Positions 1 through 6,350 of a DNA stretch of 6,350 bases are shown piece after piece. The stretch comes from CAZWUZ01 sp964637655 [NCBI: uncultured bacterium] (GTDB lineage: Bacteria > DAOPZR01). Within the stretch, counting starts at the first letter, position 1. Every line of letters begins with the position of its first letter. The notes under the pieces were generated by a model that was not told the DNA's origin, made no database searches, and was given only the letters and a program-made list of their open reading frames with translations. Location of the stretch: assembly GCA_964637655.1 (NCBI GenBank), contig CAZWUZ010000227.1, positions 1 to 6,350 of the forward strand. Direction: 5' to 3'. A program made the translations under genes and the position numbers.

Positions 1-1372
1 AGCGCACCAGAAAACCCGTTGCTTCGTCGCCCGCGAATTTTTGCTTGCCCGCCGCGGCGGCAAAAATTCCCGTCAACCATTCGTAGGTCGGCTGGTTATA
101 CCAAGCCGCCATCAACACCGGCGGCAGGGACTCGAGGCCGGGTTCACCAGACGTAAGCATCAGGCAGCGAATCATCTCGCCACCGGCAGGCGTGAGTGGA
201 ATCTTGCAGGCAAACTGAACGATCCGTGCCAGATTGGCGGGGTTCTTCTCCATCAGGTAGAGCAGTTTGACCGAATCGTAATCCTGCCGGGTCAGCAATT
301 CCAGTTTGACCGCCGCCCATACCAGTTCGAACCGTCCGGGATTGGCAAAGGCAGCGACGCGACAGCGCTCCCGCAACGCTTCCATATTCGCCGCTGCCGG
401 TACGGCAAAATCAGCGTTTCGTTCATCAAGATGAAGGCCGGCCATTTCCTGGTTGATTTCCTCTTCGATGCCGGGCGGGCTGGCCGGAATGAGTTCGGGA
501 TACAGGCGTGCTTGCGGACCCAATCCGCTGCGTATCTTCTCCTGCATTATCCCCAGTTGTCCCTCCGGCAGGGCGGCCAGCAATTCCAATATCAGGCAGG
601 GCCGCTCCTGCAACGACTGTTCCCACCGCATCCGCGACAGATTCCGCGTCCCGTCGGGTTCCGCTACGGTCTGCGACCACTCCGGCCGGGAGCGCATTTC
701 GCGAAAATAAATAAACCGCAAAAGCGGGTTGGACGAATTCCCGGCGTCTTCCACCCGTTCCTCGCCCCCGGCATCCCAGGCGCCAAAGATTCGATGGGGA
801 CGGAAATCAATCGAATCCTCGAGAAAACCACGCCAGGAAAGATTCCCGGGTTGCGCTTGCAGATATTGCTGCGCCTGGCGCCGGCCCTCATCTTCAAGTT
901 CCCTGATCCGTCTCTCGGCAATCGCAGCCGGAGTCGCTTCGCCGGATGCTTCTGGCGGGCTGACCGCGTCGGGAACGGGGAAATTGCCATCGGTCAGCAG
1001 GCGCGCGGTGCGGCTGACCACGCTGTCCGGGTCGTCCAGCCAATGGACGATCAGCTGCTTTTCTTCCGCCGTCAGGGAGAAATCGCATGCCGGCGACGTC
1101 CTGGCCGCAAAAACCCCGGCTTGGCAATATAAAATCATCCAGCGCGGATCATCCGCCGCCAGCATCTGCTGTTTCAGCCGGTTCACCGTGTCCTGGTTGA
1201 GAGAAATATCCGGCGGATTTTGCTCGTAGGCAAATGTGCGTTGAGGATAGAATATCCGGTTCAACCACACCCCCCCCGAACGGGCGAAAAATATCGCCAC
1301 CAGCAGGAGCAGTGCCGGAAACATCACGATGCCGGCCGGATGTCTGATCCCCGCAATCCTGATATTCAGCAC
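1..1372 (-). CDS. Single-pass membrane protein of unknown function, 3'-truncated by window edge, start uncertain
   Basis: Reading the minus strand with codons on positions 2-4, 5-7 and so on gives a frame with no stop from the left edge up to 1547. From the first usable start, GTG at 1372, 457 residues are visible. Residues 1-12 are basic. Residues 13-30 form one hydrophobic helix (VMFPALLLLVAIFF). A soluble region follows: a Pro/Ala/Glu-rich linker near 132-150, a charged helix near 149-170 (AERRIRELEDEG), then mostly helical-looking sequence to the edge. The even mix of hydrophobic and charged residues looks like real protein, whereas the opposite-strand frame is rich in Arg, Gln, Pro and Gly. 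I recognise no family or catalytic motif. Neither GTG 1372 nor ATG 1324 has a good ribosome-binding site, so the N-terminus may instead come from ATG 1413 in another frame, joined at the A6 tract (1396-1402). It lies downstream of kinase B on the same strand with no terminator between them, so an operon partner is likely. Confidence 0.8.
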   Translation of the reverse strand, partial: MLNIRIAGIRHPAGIVMFPALLLLVAIFFARSGGVWLNRIFYPQRTFAYEQNPPDISLNQDTVNRLKQQMLAADDPRWMILYCQAGVFAARTSPACDFSLTAEEKQLIVHWLDDPDSVVSRTARLLTDGNFPVPDAVSPPEASGEATPAAIAERRIRELEDEGRRQAQQYLQAQPGNLSWRGFLEDSIDFRPHRIFGAWDAGGEERVEDAGNSSNPLLRFIYFREMRSRPEWSQTVAEPDGTRNLSRMRWEQSLQERPCLILELLAALPEGQLGIMQEKIRSGLGPQARLYPELIPASPPGIEEEINQEMAGLHLDERNADFAVPAAANMEALRERCRVAAFANPGRFELVWAAVKLELLTRQDYDSVKLLYLMEKNPANLARIVQFACKIPLTPAGGEMIRCLMLTSGEPGLESLPPVLMAAWYNQPTYEWLTGIFAAAAGKQKFAGDEATGFLVR

Positions 1373-1413
1373 AACCGGTCGCGCCGCCCGCGGGAGTTTT
1401 TTCGTTTCGCCAT
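1366..1413 (-). CDS. Short frame that may be the true N-terminus of the downstream membrane protein
   Basis: ATG at 1413 opens a 15-residue frame (MAKRKNSRGRRDRLC) ending in TGA at 1368-1366. In-frame ATGs also exist at 1425, 1434 and 1455. Only 1413 has a plausible ribosome-binding site, GGGACAGG ending two bases before it. The peptide is very basic, as expected for the cytoplasmic leader of the transmembrane helix encoded just after it in the -1 frame. Joining the frames at the A6 tract gives MAKRKN followed by LPRAARPVVLN, or MAKRKK if one A is missing from this sequence. The alternative is an independent leader peptide whose TGA overlaps the GTG 1372 start region and couples translation. 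I favour the joined reading, but the sequence alone cannot decide. Confidence 0.4.
   Translation of the reverse strand: MAKRKNSRGRRDRLC
1367..1386 (-). other. Possible stem-loop nine bases after the slippery heptamer
   Basis: Minus-strand bases 1386-1379 (CGGCGCGA) can pair with 1374-1367 (TTGTGCTG) around a CCGG loop. The stem has eight pairs, three of them G-U. It starts nine bases after the heptamer, about the spacing usual for a frameshift-stimulating structure. The G-U pairs make it modest, and GC-rich DNA yields such stems by chance. Confidence 0.25.
1396..1402 (-). promoter_or_regulatory. Candidate -1 frameshift heptamer A-AAA-AAC
   Basis: On the minus strand the frame starting at ATG 1413 reads GCG AAA CGA AAA AAC. 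This places the heptamer A AAA AAC in the X-XXY-YYZ register of bacterial -1 slippery sites. A -1 shift here enters exactly the long frame of the membrane protein (CTC CCG CGG). The same A6 run is also an ordinary place for an indel or a base-calling error, so the site is a candidate only. Confidence 0.4.
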
Positions 1414-1497
1414 GGCCTGTCCCATTCCATTCATCAGTTGACGGTATTGTATCATCACGGCCGGAATCAGTCGACCGCCGGCATCGGTTGGCACGGT

Positions 1498-3990
1498 CTA
1501 TTCCGGCCGGAAACTGGTGGCGGTTTGCGTTGGCACGCCCGCGGTGTCAGTGCCGCCGACGATAAACACCTCATTGCCCAAGGTCACCGCCGACAGTTGC
1601 GCCCGCGGCGCGGGCATCCGCGAAATCACAGTCCACTGGTTCTGGTCCGGCTCATACCTTTCCACCGTGTCCAGCAGTTTTTCCGATTCTCCCCAGCCGC
1701 CAAACACGTATATCCTGCCATTGAACACCACCGCTCCCTGGGTGAATCCGCCGCGGCGCTGTTGCAGGGGCGCCATCATTTCCCAGCGATCAGCCTGCGG
1801 ATCGTAGCGTTCGACTGAATCAAGATAGCCCGTCCCGGAATTCTTTCCGCCAATGACGTAGATTTTTCCGTTCAAGGATACCGCAGCGGCCTCATGCCGC
1901 GGAATCAATAGCGGTGCAGCGATCCGCCACGTCCCGCTGCTCAGGGTATATGCCTCAACCAGGCCCGGGGTCGGGTTCGCCTGCCCGGCGCAGGTGCCGC
2001 CGATTACATAGATATCATCGTTCACCGCGGCCACCGTGAAATTTTCGCGCTCGCGCGTCAGGCGCGTAAGTTTGCGGCTTCTTTCCGGCCGGTGCGCCAC
2101 TTCACCTGACAGGCCTGGCACATATTCAATAATGTCATTCTGCCGGTTTCCCTGGGCATTGCTGCCACCGACAAAATACAGTTTCCCGTCAACCACCACC
2201 GGCAGGGCGCCGACCCGACAATCATTCCCCTCCAGAAGCAGATCGGAATCAACCTGCCAGCGTCGGGTGCCGGGATCGTACCATTCGATATCCGCCAACA
2301 GCGAGCGGGCATCATCACGCGCGCCCCTGTTTCCTCCCCATTGGTATGAAAGGCAATAACCGCCGAATACCAGCAGTTTGCCTTCCAGCACTGCCGCCGC
2401 CACGCCCGCCCGGGGCCAATGCAATATTTTTCTGCGCGTCCAGCGCGCATCATTCGCCGGCAATTCCACCTGTCGGTTGGTTGGTTGCGACGCCACCGGG
2501 ACGCGCGCCACCGGGGCCGGGGCGGGGCGCAGCAGGTAATAGAGGCCAAACACCGCCAGCAGGACCGGAGCGGCCAGTTTGAGCACCGCCAGCAGACGTT
2601 TTCCCATCCGCCGGCCGCCCACCGGCAACACGCCCAGCACGGACGTTTCCATCTTCGCCCGCCGCTGGCGCGCCAGCAGCAGGTCCGCGTTGTGCCGCAT
2701 CTCCACGCTCAGCACCTCCCGCGACTTGAACTCCTGCTGCGCCAGTTTCACCACCTGCTCCGACTCGCCCGCCTCATTATCCAACTGTTCCGCCCGGTCT
2801 TTTGCCTCCAGCTTGGCAGCGAGATGCCGGCGCATCTGGCCTTCGTCATTCGCTGTGTGCGCCTCTTCCGCCGCTTTTTCCCATTCCCGCATACTCGCCC
2901 GCGCTTCGTCCGCCCGCGCACGCACCCGGTTTTGCAGCAGCGTCGCCTCCTCCAGCCGCCGCCGTGCTTTTCCTGTCTCCTGCTCCGCCGCGGCGATTTC
3001 GTCGCGTATCCGCAGCGCGATCAGCTCCGTCCGGCCAAACGCCTCCAGCCACTGGTAACGATACCAGCTCGTCAGCCGCGTCCACGCCCGCTTCCAGCCC
3101 GGCACCCGGTGACGCCCGAGATCATGGTCGATCGGTTCATATACCGCTGCAAACTCCAGCGGAATATCCTCGCCTCGTTCCCATCTTTCGATATCCGCGA
3201 AAACCGCCTGGCAATCCGCGTAGCGGTTCGCCGGCGCACACGCCAGCAGGCGCGCCAGCATCCCGTCCGCCTGCGGCGGCAAACCCGCGACCAGTTTCGA
3301 CGCCAGCGGATAGGTCCCGCACTTGTGCGCCTTGAGCAGTGCCAGCGGGGTCGCCCCCGCGAACGGGAAGCAGCCCGTCAGCATCCGGTACAGCACCACG
3401 CCCGCCGCGTACAGGTCGGATTGCCGGGACGCGCTGCCGCCCTGCCCCAGCTCGGGCGCCAGATATTCCAGCGTGCCCAATATCTCACTCGACCGGGTGA
3501 GCGTCACCTCACCCTCCACGATCCGCGCCAGGCCGAAATCCGCCAGTTTCACCGTATCCGTCGCCGTTTCAATCAGAATATTGCCCGGTTTGAGGTCGCG
3601 ATGGATGATCCTCTGCTCATGCGCCATGCCCAAACTGGCGAGAATCTGTTTGAAATAGCACAGCGTTTTATCAATCGGCAAAGGCCGTTGCAGAAGATCG
3701 CGCAGCGCGCATCCGGGCACATATTCCATCGCCAGGTAGTAATATCCGGCCACCGCCCCCACATCGTAAATCGCCACAATATTCGGGTGGCGCAGCCGCG
3801 CCACCGCGCGCGCTTCGCGCTCGAAGCGCGCCACCGCGACCGGCTGCTCCGCCAGTTGCGGCCACAGAACTTTCAGCGCCACCTCACGGTCGAGGCGGGT
3901 GTCGCGGGCGCGATACACCTTGCCCATCGCCCCGCTGCCGAGTTCCGCTAACAACTCGTAATGTCCGATCCGGTTTTTGTTTCCACTCAC
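1498..3990 (-). CDS. Receptor-like Ser/Thr protein kinase: kinase, PspA-like coiled coil, TM helix, Kelch propeller (kinase B)
   Basis: This complete 830-residue membrane kinase is predicted to phosphorylate Ser/Thr in the cytoplasm. The Hanks-type catalytic domain spans about 11-270: glycine loop LGSGAMGKVY (17-26), ATP-anchoring K40 (VALK), helix-C E59, HRDLKPGN with catalytic D132 and N137, DFG 151-153, and APE 178-180. All key residues are intact. T163, T165, S167, S168 and T173 lie between DFG and APE as possible autophosphorylation sites. Residues 322-446 are a long charged coiled coil resembling PspA/IM30. One TM helix spans about 466-487, followed by a Pro/Ala linker. From about 516 to the end there are six Kelch-type blades, each with a hydrophobic-GG strand (for example KIYVIGG, RIYVFGG) and most with a later Tyr and Trp (VERYDPQADRW). 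The propeller should face the periplasm and probably binds a ligand or partner. The GTG start is firm: an in-frame TGA sits 18 bases upstream (4008-4006) with no other start between. The ligand and substrate are unknown. Confidence 0.93.
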   Translation of the reverse strand: MSGNKNRIGHYELLAELGSGAMGKVYRARDTRLDREVALKVLWPQLAEQPVAVARFEREARAVARLRHPNIVAIYDVGAVAGYYYLAMEYVPGCALRDLLQRPLPIDKTLCYFKQILASLGMAHEQRIIHRDLKPGNILIETATDTVKLADFGLARIVEGEVTLTRSSEILGTLEYLAPELGQGGSASRQSDLYAAGVVLYRMLTGCFPFAGATPLALLKAHKCGTYPLASKLVAGLPPQADGMLARLLACAPANRYADCQAVFADIERWERGEDIPLEFAAVYEPIDHDLGRHRVPGWKRAWTRLTSWYRYQWLEAFGRTELIALRIRDEIAAAEQETGKARRRLEEATLLQNRVRARADEARASMREWEKAAEEAHTANDEGQMRRHLAAKLEAKDRAEQLDNEAGESEQVVKLAQQEFKSREVLSVEMRHNADLLLARQRRAKMETSVLGVLPVGGRRMGKRLLAVLKLAAPVLLAVFGLYYLLRPAPAPVARVPVASQPTNRQVELPANDARWTRRKILHWPRAGVAAAVLEGKLLVFGGYCLSYQWGGNRGARDDARSLLADIEWYDPGTRRWQVDSDLLLEGNDCRVGALPVVVDGKLYFVGGSNAQGNRQNDIIEYVPGLSGEVAHRPERSRKLTRLTRERENFTVAAVNDDIYVIGGTCAGQANPTPGLVEAYTLSSGTWRIAAPLLIPRHEAAAVSLNGKIYVIGGKNSGTGYLDSVERYDPQADRWEMMAPLQQRRGGFTQGAVVFNGRIYVFGGWGESEKLLDTVERYEPDQNQWTVISRMPAPRAQLSAVTLGNEVFIVGGTDTAGVPTQTATSFRPE
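2530..3708 (-). repeat. Diverged direct repeat, copy in kinase B
   Basis: This 1179-base part encodes kinase B residues 95-487 (rest of kinase domain, coiled coil and transmembrane helix). It matches 5172-6350 residue for residue with a constant offset of 94 and no gap that I could find, for example at HRD, DFG, APE, NRYADCQ, YEPIDH and MSVLG/TSVLG. Similarity is clear in protein and patchy in DNA, as expected of an old gene duplication rather than a recent repeat. Confidence 0.85.
3987..3990 (-). other. GTGA start/stop overlap coupling the two kinase genes
   Basis: The minus-strand bases GTGA hold both the GTG start of kinase B (3990-3988) and the TGA stop of kinase A (3989-3987). Four-base overlaps of this type usually mean co-transcription and translational coupling, so the two kinases are probably made together. 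Confidence 0.9.
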
Positions 3991-6350
3991 AGGCTTCTTA
4001 CCCTTTCAAGCACGCTGCCCAAGAGACCGGCTTGGTATGCACTATTCCGCTCCTGAACGAGCGGTATTTCATTGGAACCATCAATCAGACTGATAAAGTT
4101 GCCCGCTTCTGCTGAACAATCATACTTGCCTGCTGGCGTAACCACAGCCCAATTGTTCTGCGGCAAAAATATCACTGTGGCTATCAGTCGTCCGGACAGC
4201 AAGTCCCAAATACAAATCGTACCATCTTCGCTGGCAGAAAAAAGATAATCCCCGGTTTCACTCATCGCAAGCGAATTTATCCTGCCCGTATGACCGCGCA
4301 GTGTTCTTGTTACATTCAATTTGTCGGGATCCCATATTTTTATCACTCCGTCGTTACTTCCCGTAACGACAATCCAGCGATGCCCGATAAATTCGACAGC
4401 GGTAATCATGTCGTCATGCTCGGTGAAAACGCCTGTTTGTTTGGTGCCATTATTGAGAACAAGGTATACATAAGCACGAATTATTTTACCATCTGCGGTT
4501 CTTGGCGAGTCATTTCCCGCCGCAATTACCAGGCGTCGGCTTGTACTTTGAAATGCTGATATTCCGGTATATGGGGCATTGACCAATACCAACTGGTCAT
4601 TGATAAATGCGCTTGTGTCCCGAGTCGTATCGCCAATGGCGATAAGGCGACCCATCATGTCGATGTGCGTTGTAATAATGATGTTGCCACGCGGGTCATG
4701 GAAACTAGCCAGTAGCTTGTCAGAATTATATTCAAACACGTTGGTAATGTTGTTTGTCGACCGGGTGACCATACCACTACCATGTGCGGCACCAAAACTT
4801 CGATGAAGCGAACCAAAGGAAAACGCCACTATATCGCCTTCGTTCCTGTAAAACGACCGTTGCCGAATATCTTCTTGTGTATGATTTCGATTGTTAGCAT
4901 CATCATACGCCACAGCCCAGACAGGTCGAATTCTATCTGGAGTATTCTTATTAAAGTCATGAAACAGACTTTCCATATTACTAAATAGACCCAAACCCCT
5001 GAGCGTGCCATCGGCTAACCCGGCCATTAGAAGTCGATCTCTGCCAATGGCAATCGCCTTGACGACTGTGAATGTGCCCGTGAAATTCCGTTGTATTTCA
5101 TGGCGGGGAGATGATGAAGTTCGTGTAGTTACTGATACCGCCGGTCTTTCCGGAAGTGGATACCTGTGCTCCGCCCACCACCATCCACCCACAACAACCG
5201 CCCCCAGCGGCCCAAACAATACTAAAGTTGCCATCATCCGCTCTGCCAACCGCCGTTTATTTGCCGGCAAGAGACCCAAAACCGACATTTCTATCTTGAG
5301 ACGCCGGCGACGCGCCATGAGCAAGTCCGCATTATACCGCAATTCCTGGCTAGTGGCCGCCTGTTCCTCGAACTGGCGGCGCGCTAAATCCACAACTTTT
5401 TCCGACTCAGCCGCCTCCTTCTCCAAGTCTTCTGCCCGTTCCTTTTCCTCCGATTTCACCACCAGGCACTCGCGCACCTTTTGTTCGTCATTTGCTTCAT
5501 GCGCCTTCTCCACATCTGTTTCGCATTCTCGCAGTGCCACCCGACACGCATCTGCTTTCGCTCGCACCCGGTTCCGCAGTACGGTCGCCTCTTCCAGCCG
5601 GCGTCGTGCTGTTCCCAGGTTCTGTTCCGCCGCTGTCACCTCGTTCCGCAACCGGATTGCGGTCAATTCAGTTCGGTCGAATACTTCCAGCCACTGGTAT
5701 CGGACCCGGGACGTTACCAAAGACCACGTTCGTTTCCATTGCGGAATCCGATGTCGCTCAAGTTGGTGATCAATCGGCTCGTATGGCGTCGCTAACTCCT
5801 GCGAAATCGACTTTCCCCTTTCCCAACGTTCGATATCCGCGAGAACTGACTGACAGTCCGCATACCGGTTCGCGGGCTCACACGCCAGCAATCGCGCCAA
5901 CACCGCATCCGCCTGCTGCGGCAGTTTCGGTACAATCGTCGTCGCCAGTGGATAGGTTCCGCACTCATGCGCTTCCAGTATTGCCGCTGAAGTCGCGCCC
6001 GCAAAGGGTAGTCGTCCTGTCAGTAAGCGGAACAGGACCACCCCTGCCGCGTATAGGTCGGATTGCCGGGAAGCACTCTCGCCCCGTGTCAGTTCTGGTG
6101 CCATGTACTCAATCGTGCCGAGCATTTCGCCTGATTGCGTAACCGAGTTTTCTTCTTCGATGATCCGCGCCAAGCCGAAATCAGCCAGTTTTACCGTATC
6201 AGTCGCTGACTCGATCAGGATATTCCCCGGTTTTAGATCACGATGGATAACACCCAACTCGTGTGCTGCACCCAATCCGGCCAGAATCTGCTTGAAATAA
6301 CGCAGGGCTTTATCGATCGGCAAAGGCTGTTTTAGCCGTTCCCGCAGCGA
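3987..6350 (-). CDS. Receptor-like Ser/Thr protein kinase: kinase, PspA-like coiled coil, TM helix, WD40 propeller (kinase A, 5'-truncated)
   Basis: The frame is open to the right edge, so the N-terminus is missing. Alignment with kinase B puts the first visible residue at kinase B position 95, which leaves about 94 residues outside the window, including the glycine loop and ATP lysine. Numbering from the edge, HRDLKPGN has catalytic D38 and N43, DFG is 57-59 and APE 84-86, so what is visible looks active. A PspA-like charged coiled coil covers about 228-352 and one TM helix about 372-393. The outer part (about 415-731) begins with degenerate beta-strand repeats and ends in clear WD40 units (VIKIWD near 669-674, LRGH near 684-687, TICIWD near 711-716). 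Residues from about 734 (WAVVTPAGKYD) to 768 resemble the tail module that follows WD40 repeats in bacterial caspase-like proteins. It ends in TGA overlapping the kinase B start. The ligand and substrate are unknown. The TTG at 6323 is an internal Leu codon, not a start. Confidence 0.92.
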   Translation of the reverse strand, partial: SLRERLKQPLPIDKALRYFKQILAGLGAAHELGVIHRDLKPGNILIESATDTVKLADFGLARIIEEENSVTQSGEMLGTIEYMAPELTRGESASRQSDLYAAGVVLFRLLTGRLPFAGATSAAILEAHECGTYPLATTIVPKLPQQADAVLARLLACEPANRYADCQSVLADIERWERGKSISQELATPYEPIDHQLERHRIPQWKRTWSLVTSRVRYQWLEVFDRTELTAIRLRNEVTAAEQNLGTARRRLEEATVLRNRVRAKADACRVALRECETDVEKAHEANDEQKVRECLVVKSEEKERAEDLEKEAAESEKVVDLARRQFEEQAATSQELRYNADLLMARRRRLKIEMSVLGLLPANKRRLAERMMATLVLFGPLGAVVVGGWWWAEHRYPLPERPAVSVTTRTSSSPRHEIQRNFTGTFTVVKAIAIGRDRLLMAGLADGTLRGLGLFSNMESLFHDFNKNTPDRIRPVWAVAYDDANNRNHTQEDIRQRSFYRNEGDIVAFSFGSLHRSFGAAHGSGMVTRSTNNITNVFEYNSDKLLASFHDPRGNIIITTHIDMMGRLIAIGDTTRDTSAFINDQLVLVNAPYTGISAFQSTSRRLVIAAGNDSPRTADGKIIRAYVYLVLNNGTKQTGVFTEHDDMITAVEFIGHRWIVVTGSNDGVIKIWDPDKLNVTRTLRGHTGRINSLAMSETGDYLFSASEDGTICIWDLLSGRLIATVIFLPQNNWAVVTPAGKYDCSAEAGNFISLIDGSNEIPLVQERNSAYQAGLLGSVLERVRSL
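4001..4007 (-). promoter_or_regulatory. Ribosome-binding site of kinase B
   Basis: GAAAGGG lies inside the last codons of kinase A, ten bases before the kinase B GTG. It is a reasonable Shine-Dalgarno match and supports independent re-initiation at the overlapping start. Spacing is slightly long, so some reliance on coupling is likely. Confidence 0.55.
5172..6350 (-). repeat. Diverged direct repeat, copy in kinase A
   Basis: This is the second copy of the duplicated kinase, coil and transmembrane module. The right edge cuts it; the left end is set where similarity fades just after the membrane helix. Beyond that point the two genes encode unrelated propellers. This copy is more AT-rich: the line 6181-6240 has 28 G/C of 60 against 33 of 60 in the matching line 3541-3600. 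Confidence 0.8.

Noticed and set aside
41-1132. 363-residue plus-strand reading frame
   Set aside because: It is antisense to the membrane protein frame, has a low-information composition rich in Arg, Gln, Pro and Gly, no ribosome-binding site I could identify and no motifs. The minus-strand frame over the same bases has a proper transmembrane helix and balanced composition.
1149-1430. 93-residue minus-strand frame starting MEWDRPW
   Set aside because: It overlaps the start of the membrane protein in another frame, destroys the transmembrane helix, is Gly-rich and shows no recognisable feature.
1460-1482. Inverted repeat GCCGG/CCGGC just after kinase B as a terminator
   Set aside because: The stem is only five pairs with a 13-base loop and no T run follows, so it is more likely chance in GC-rich DNA than an end of the operon.
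2419-3951. 510-residue plus-strand reading frame opposite kinase B
   Set aside because: It mirrors a conserved kinase and coiled-coil frame on the minus strand and is dominated by Arg, Gln, Pro and His, the usual result of reading GC-rich codons backwards.
4290-5011. Small frames on both strands within the AT-rich WD40 region
   Set aside because: They lie inside the intact kinase A frame, lack domains or ribosome-binding sites and are expected by chance.
6321-6323. TTG as the start of kinase A
   Set aside because: The frame continues upstream to the window edge and aligns with kinase B residues 95-103, so TTG is an internal leucine codon and the kinase N-terminus lies outside.

Overview
The window is a compact, single-direction (minus strand) gene cluster from a fairly GC-rich bacterium. 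It carries two adjacent Hanks-type Ser/Thr protein kinases and, downstream, a membrane-anchored protein of unknown function. Families of receptor-like kinases carrying beta-propeller domains are common in the Planctomycetota/Verrucomicrobiota/Lentisphaerota group and in some other large-genome bacteria. That placement is an inference from gene style only and is weak. No RNA gene, CRISPR array, insertion sequence or phage gene is visible.

Layout in transcription order, right to left. (1) 6350-3987: a 5'-truncated kinase (kinase A). Its order is catalytic domain, long charged coiled coil resembling PspA/IM30, one transmembrane helix, degenerate beta-propeller ending in clear WD40 repeats, then a C-terminal module of the kind found after WD40 repeats in bacterial caspase-like proteins. 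(2) 3990-1498: a complete 830-residue paralogue (kinase B) with the same kinase, coiled coil and transmembrane helix but a six-blade Kelch propeller. The two genes overlap by four bases (GTGA). (3) 1372-1, running off the left edge: a long open frame for a single-pass membrane protein. It has no stop in the window and no ATG at the expected place. Its probable true N-terminus lies in another frame, joined at an A-AAA-AAC heptamer (1402-1396).

The kinases align without a gap from the right edge of the window through the transmembrane segment (1179 bases each, 2530-3708 and 5172-6350). After that they share no evident similarity. This looks like a tandem duplication in which the extracytoplasmic sensor was exchanged. 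Kinase A is more AT-rich than kinase B, most of all in its propeller half.

Inferred working model: two membrane receptor kinases read different extracytoplasmic cues through different propellers and pass the signal through a PspA-like juxtamembrane coil to near-identical cytoplasmic kinase domains. The membrane protein encoded downstream may be a partner or substrate. No substrate can be named from the sequence.
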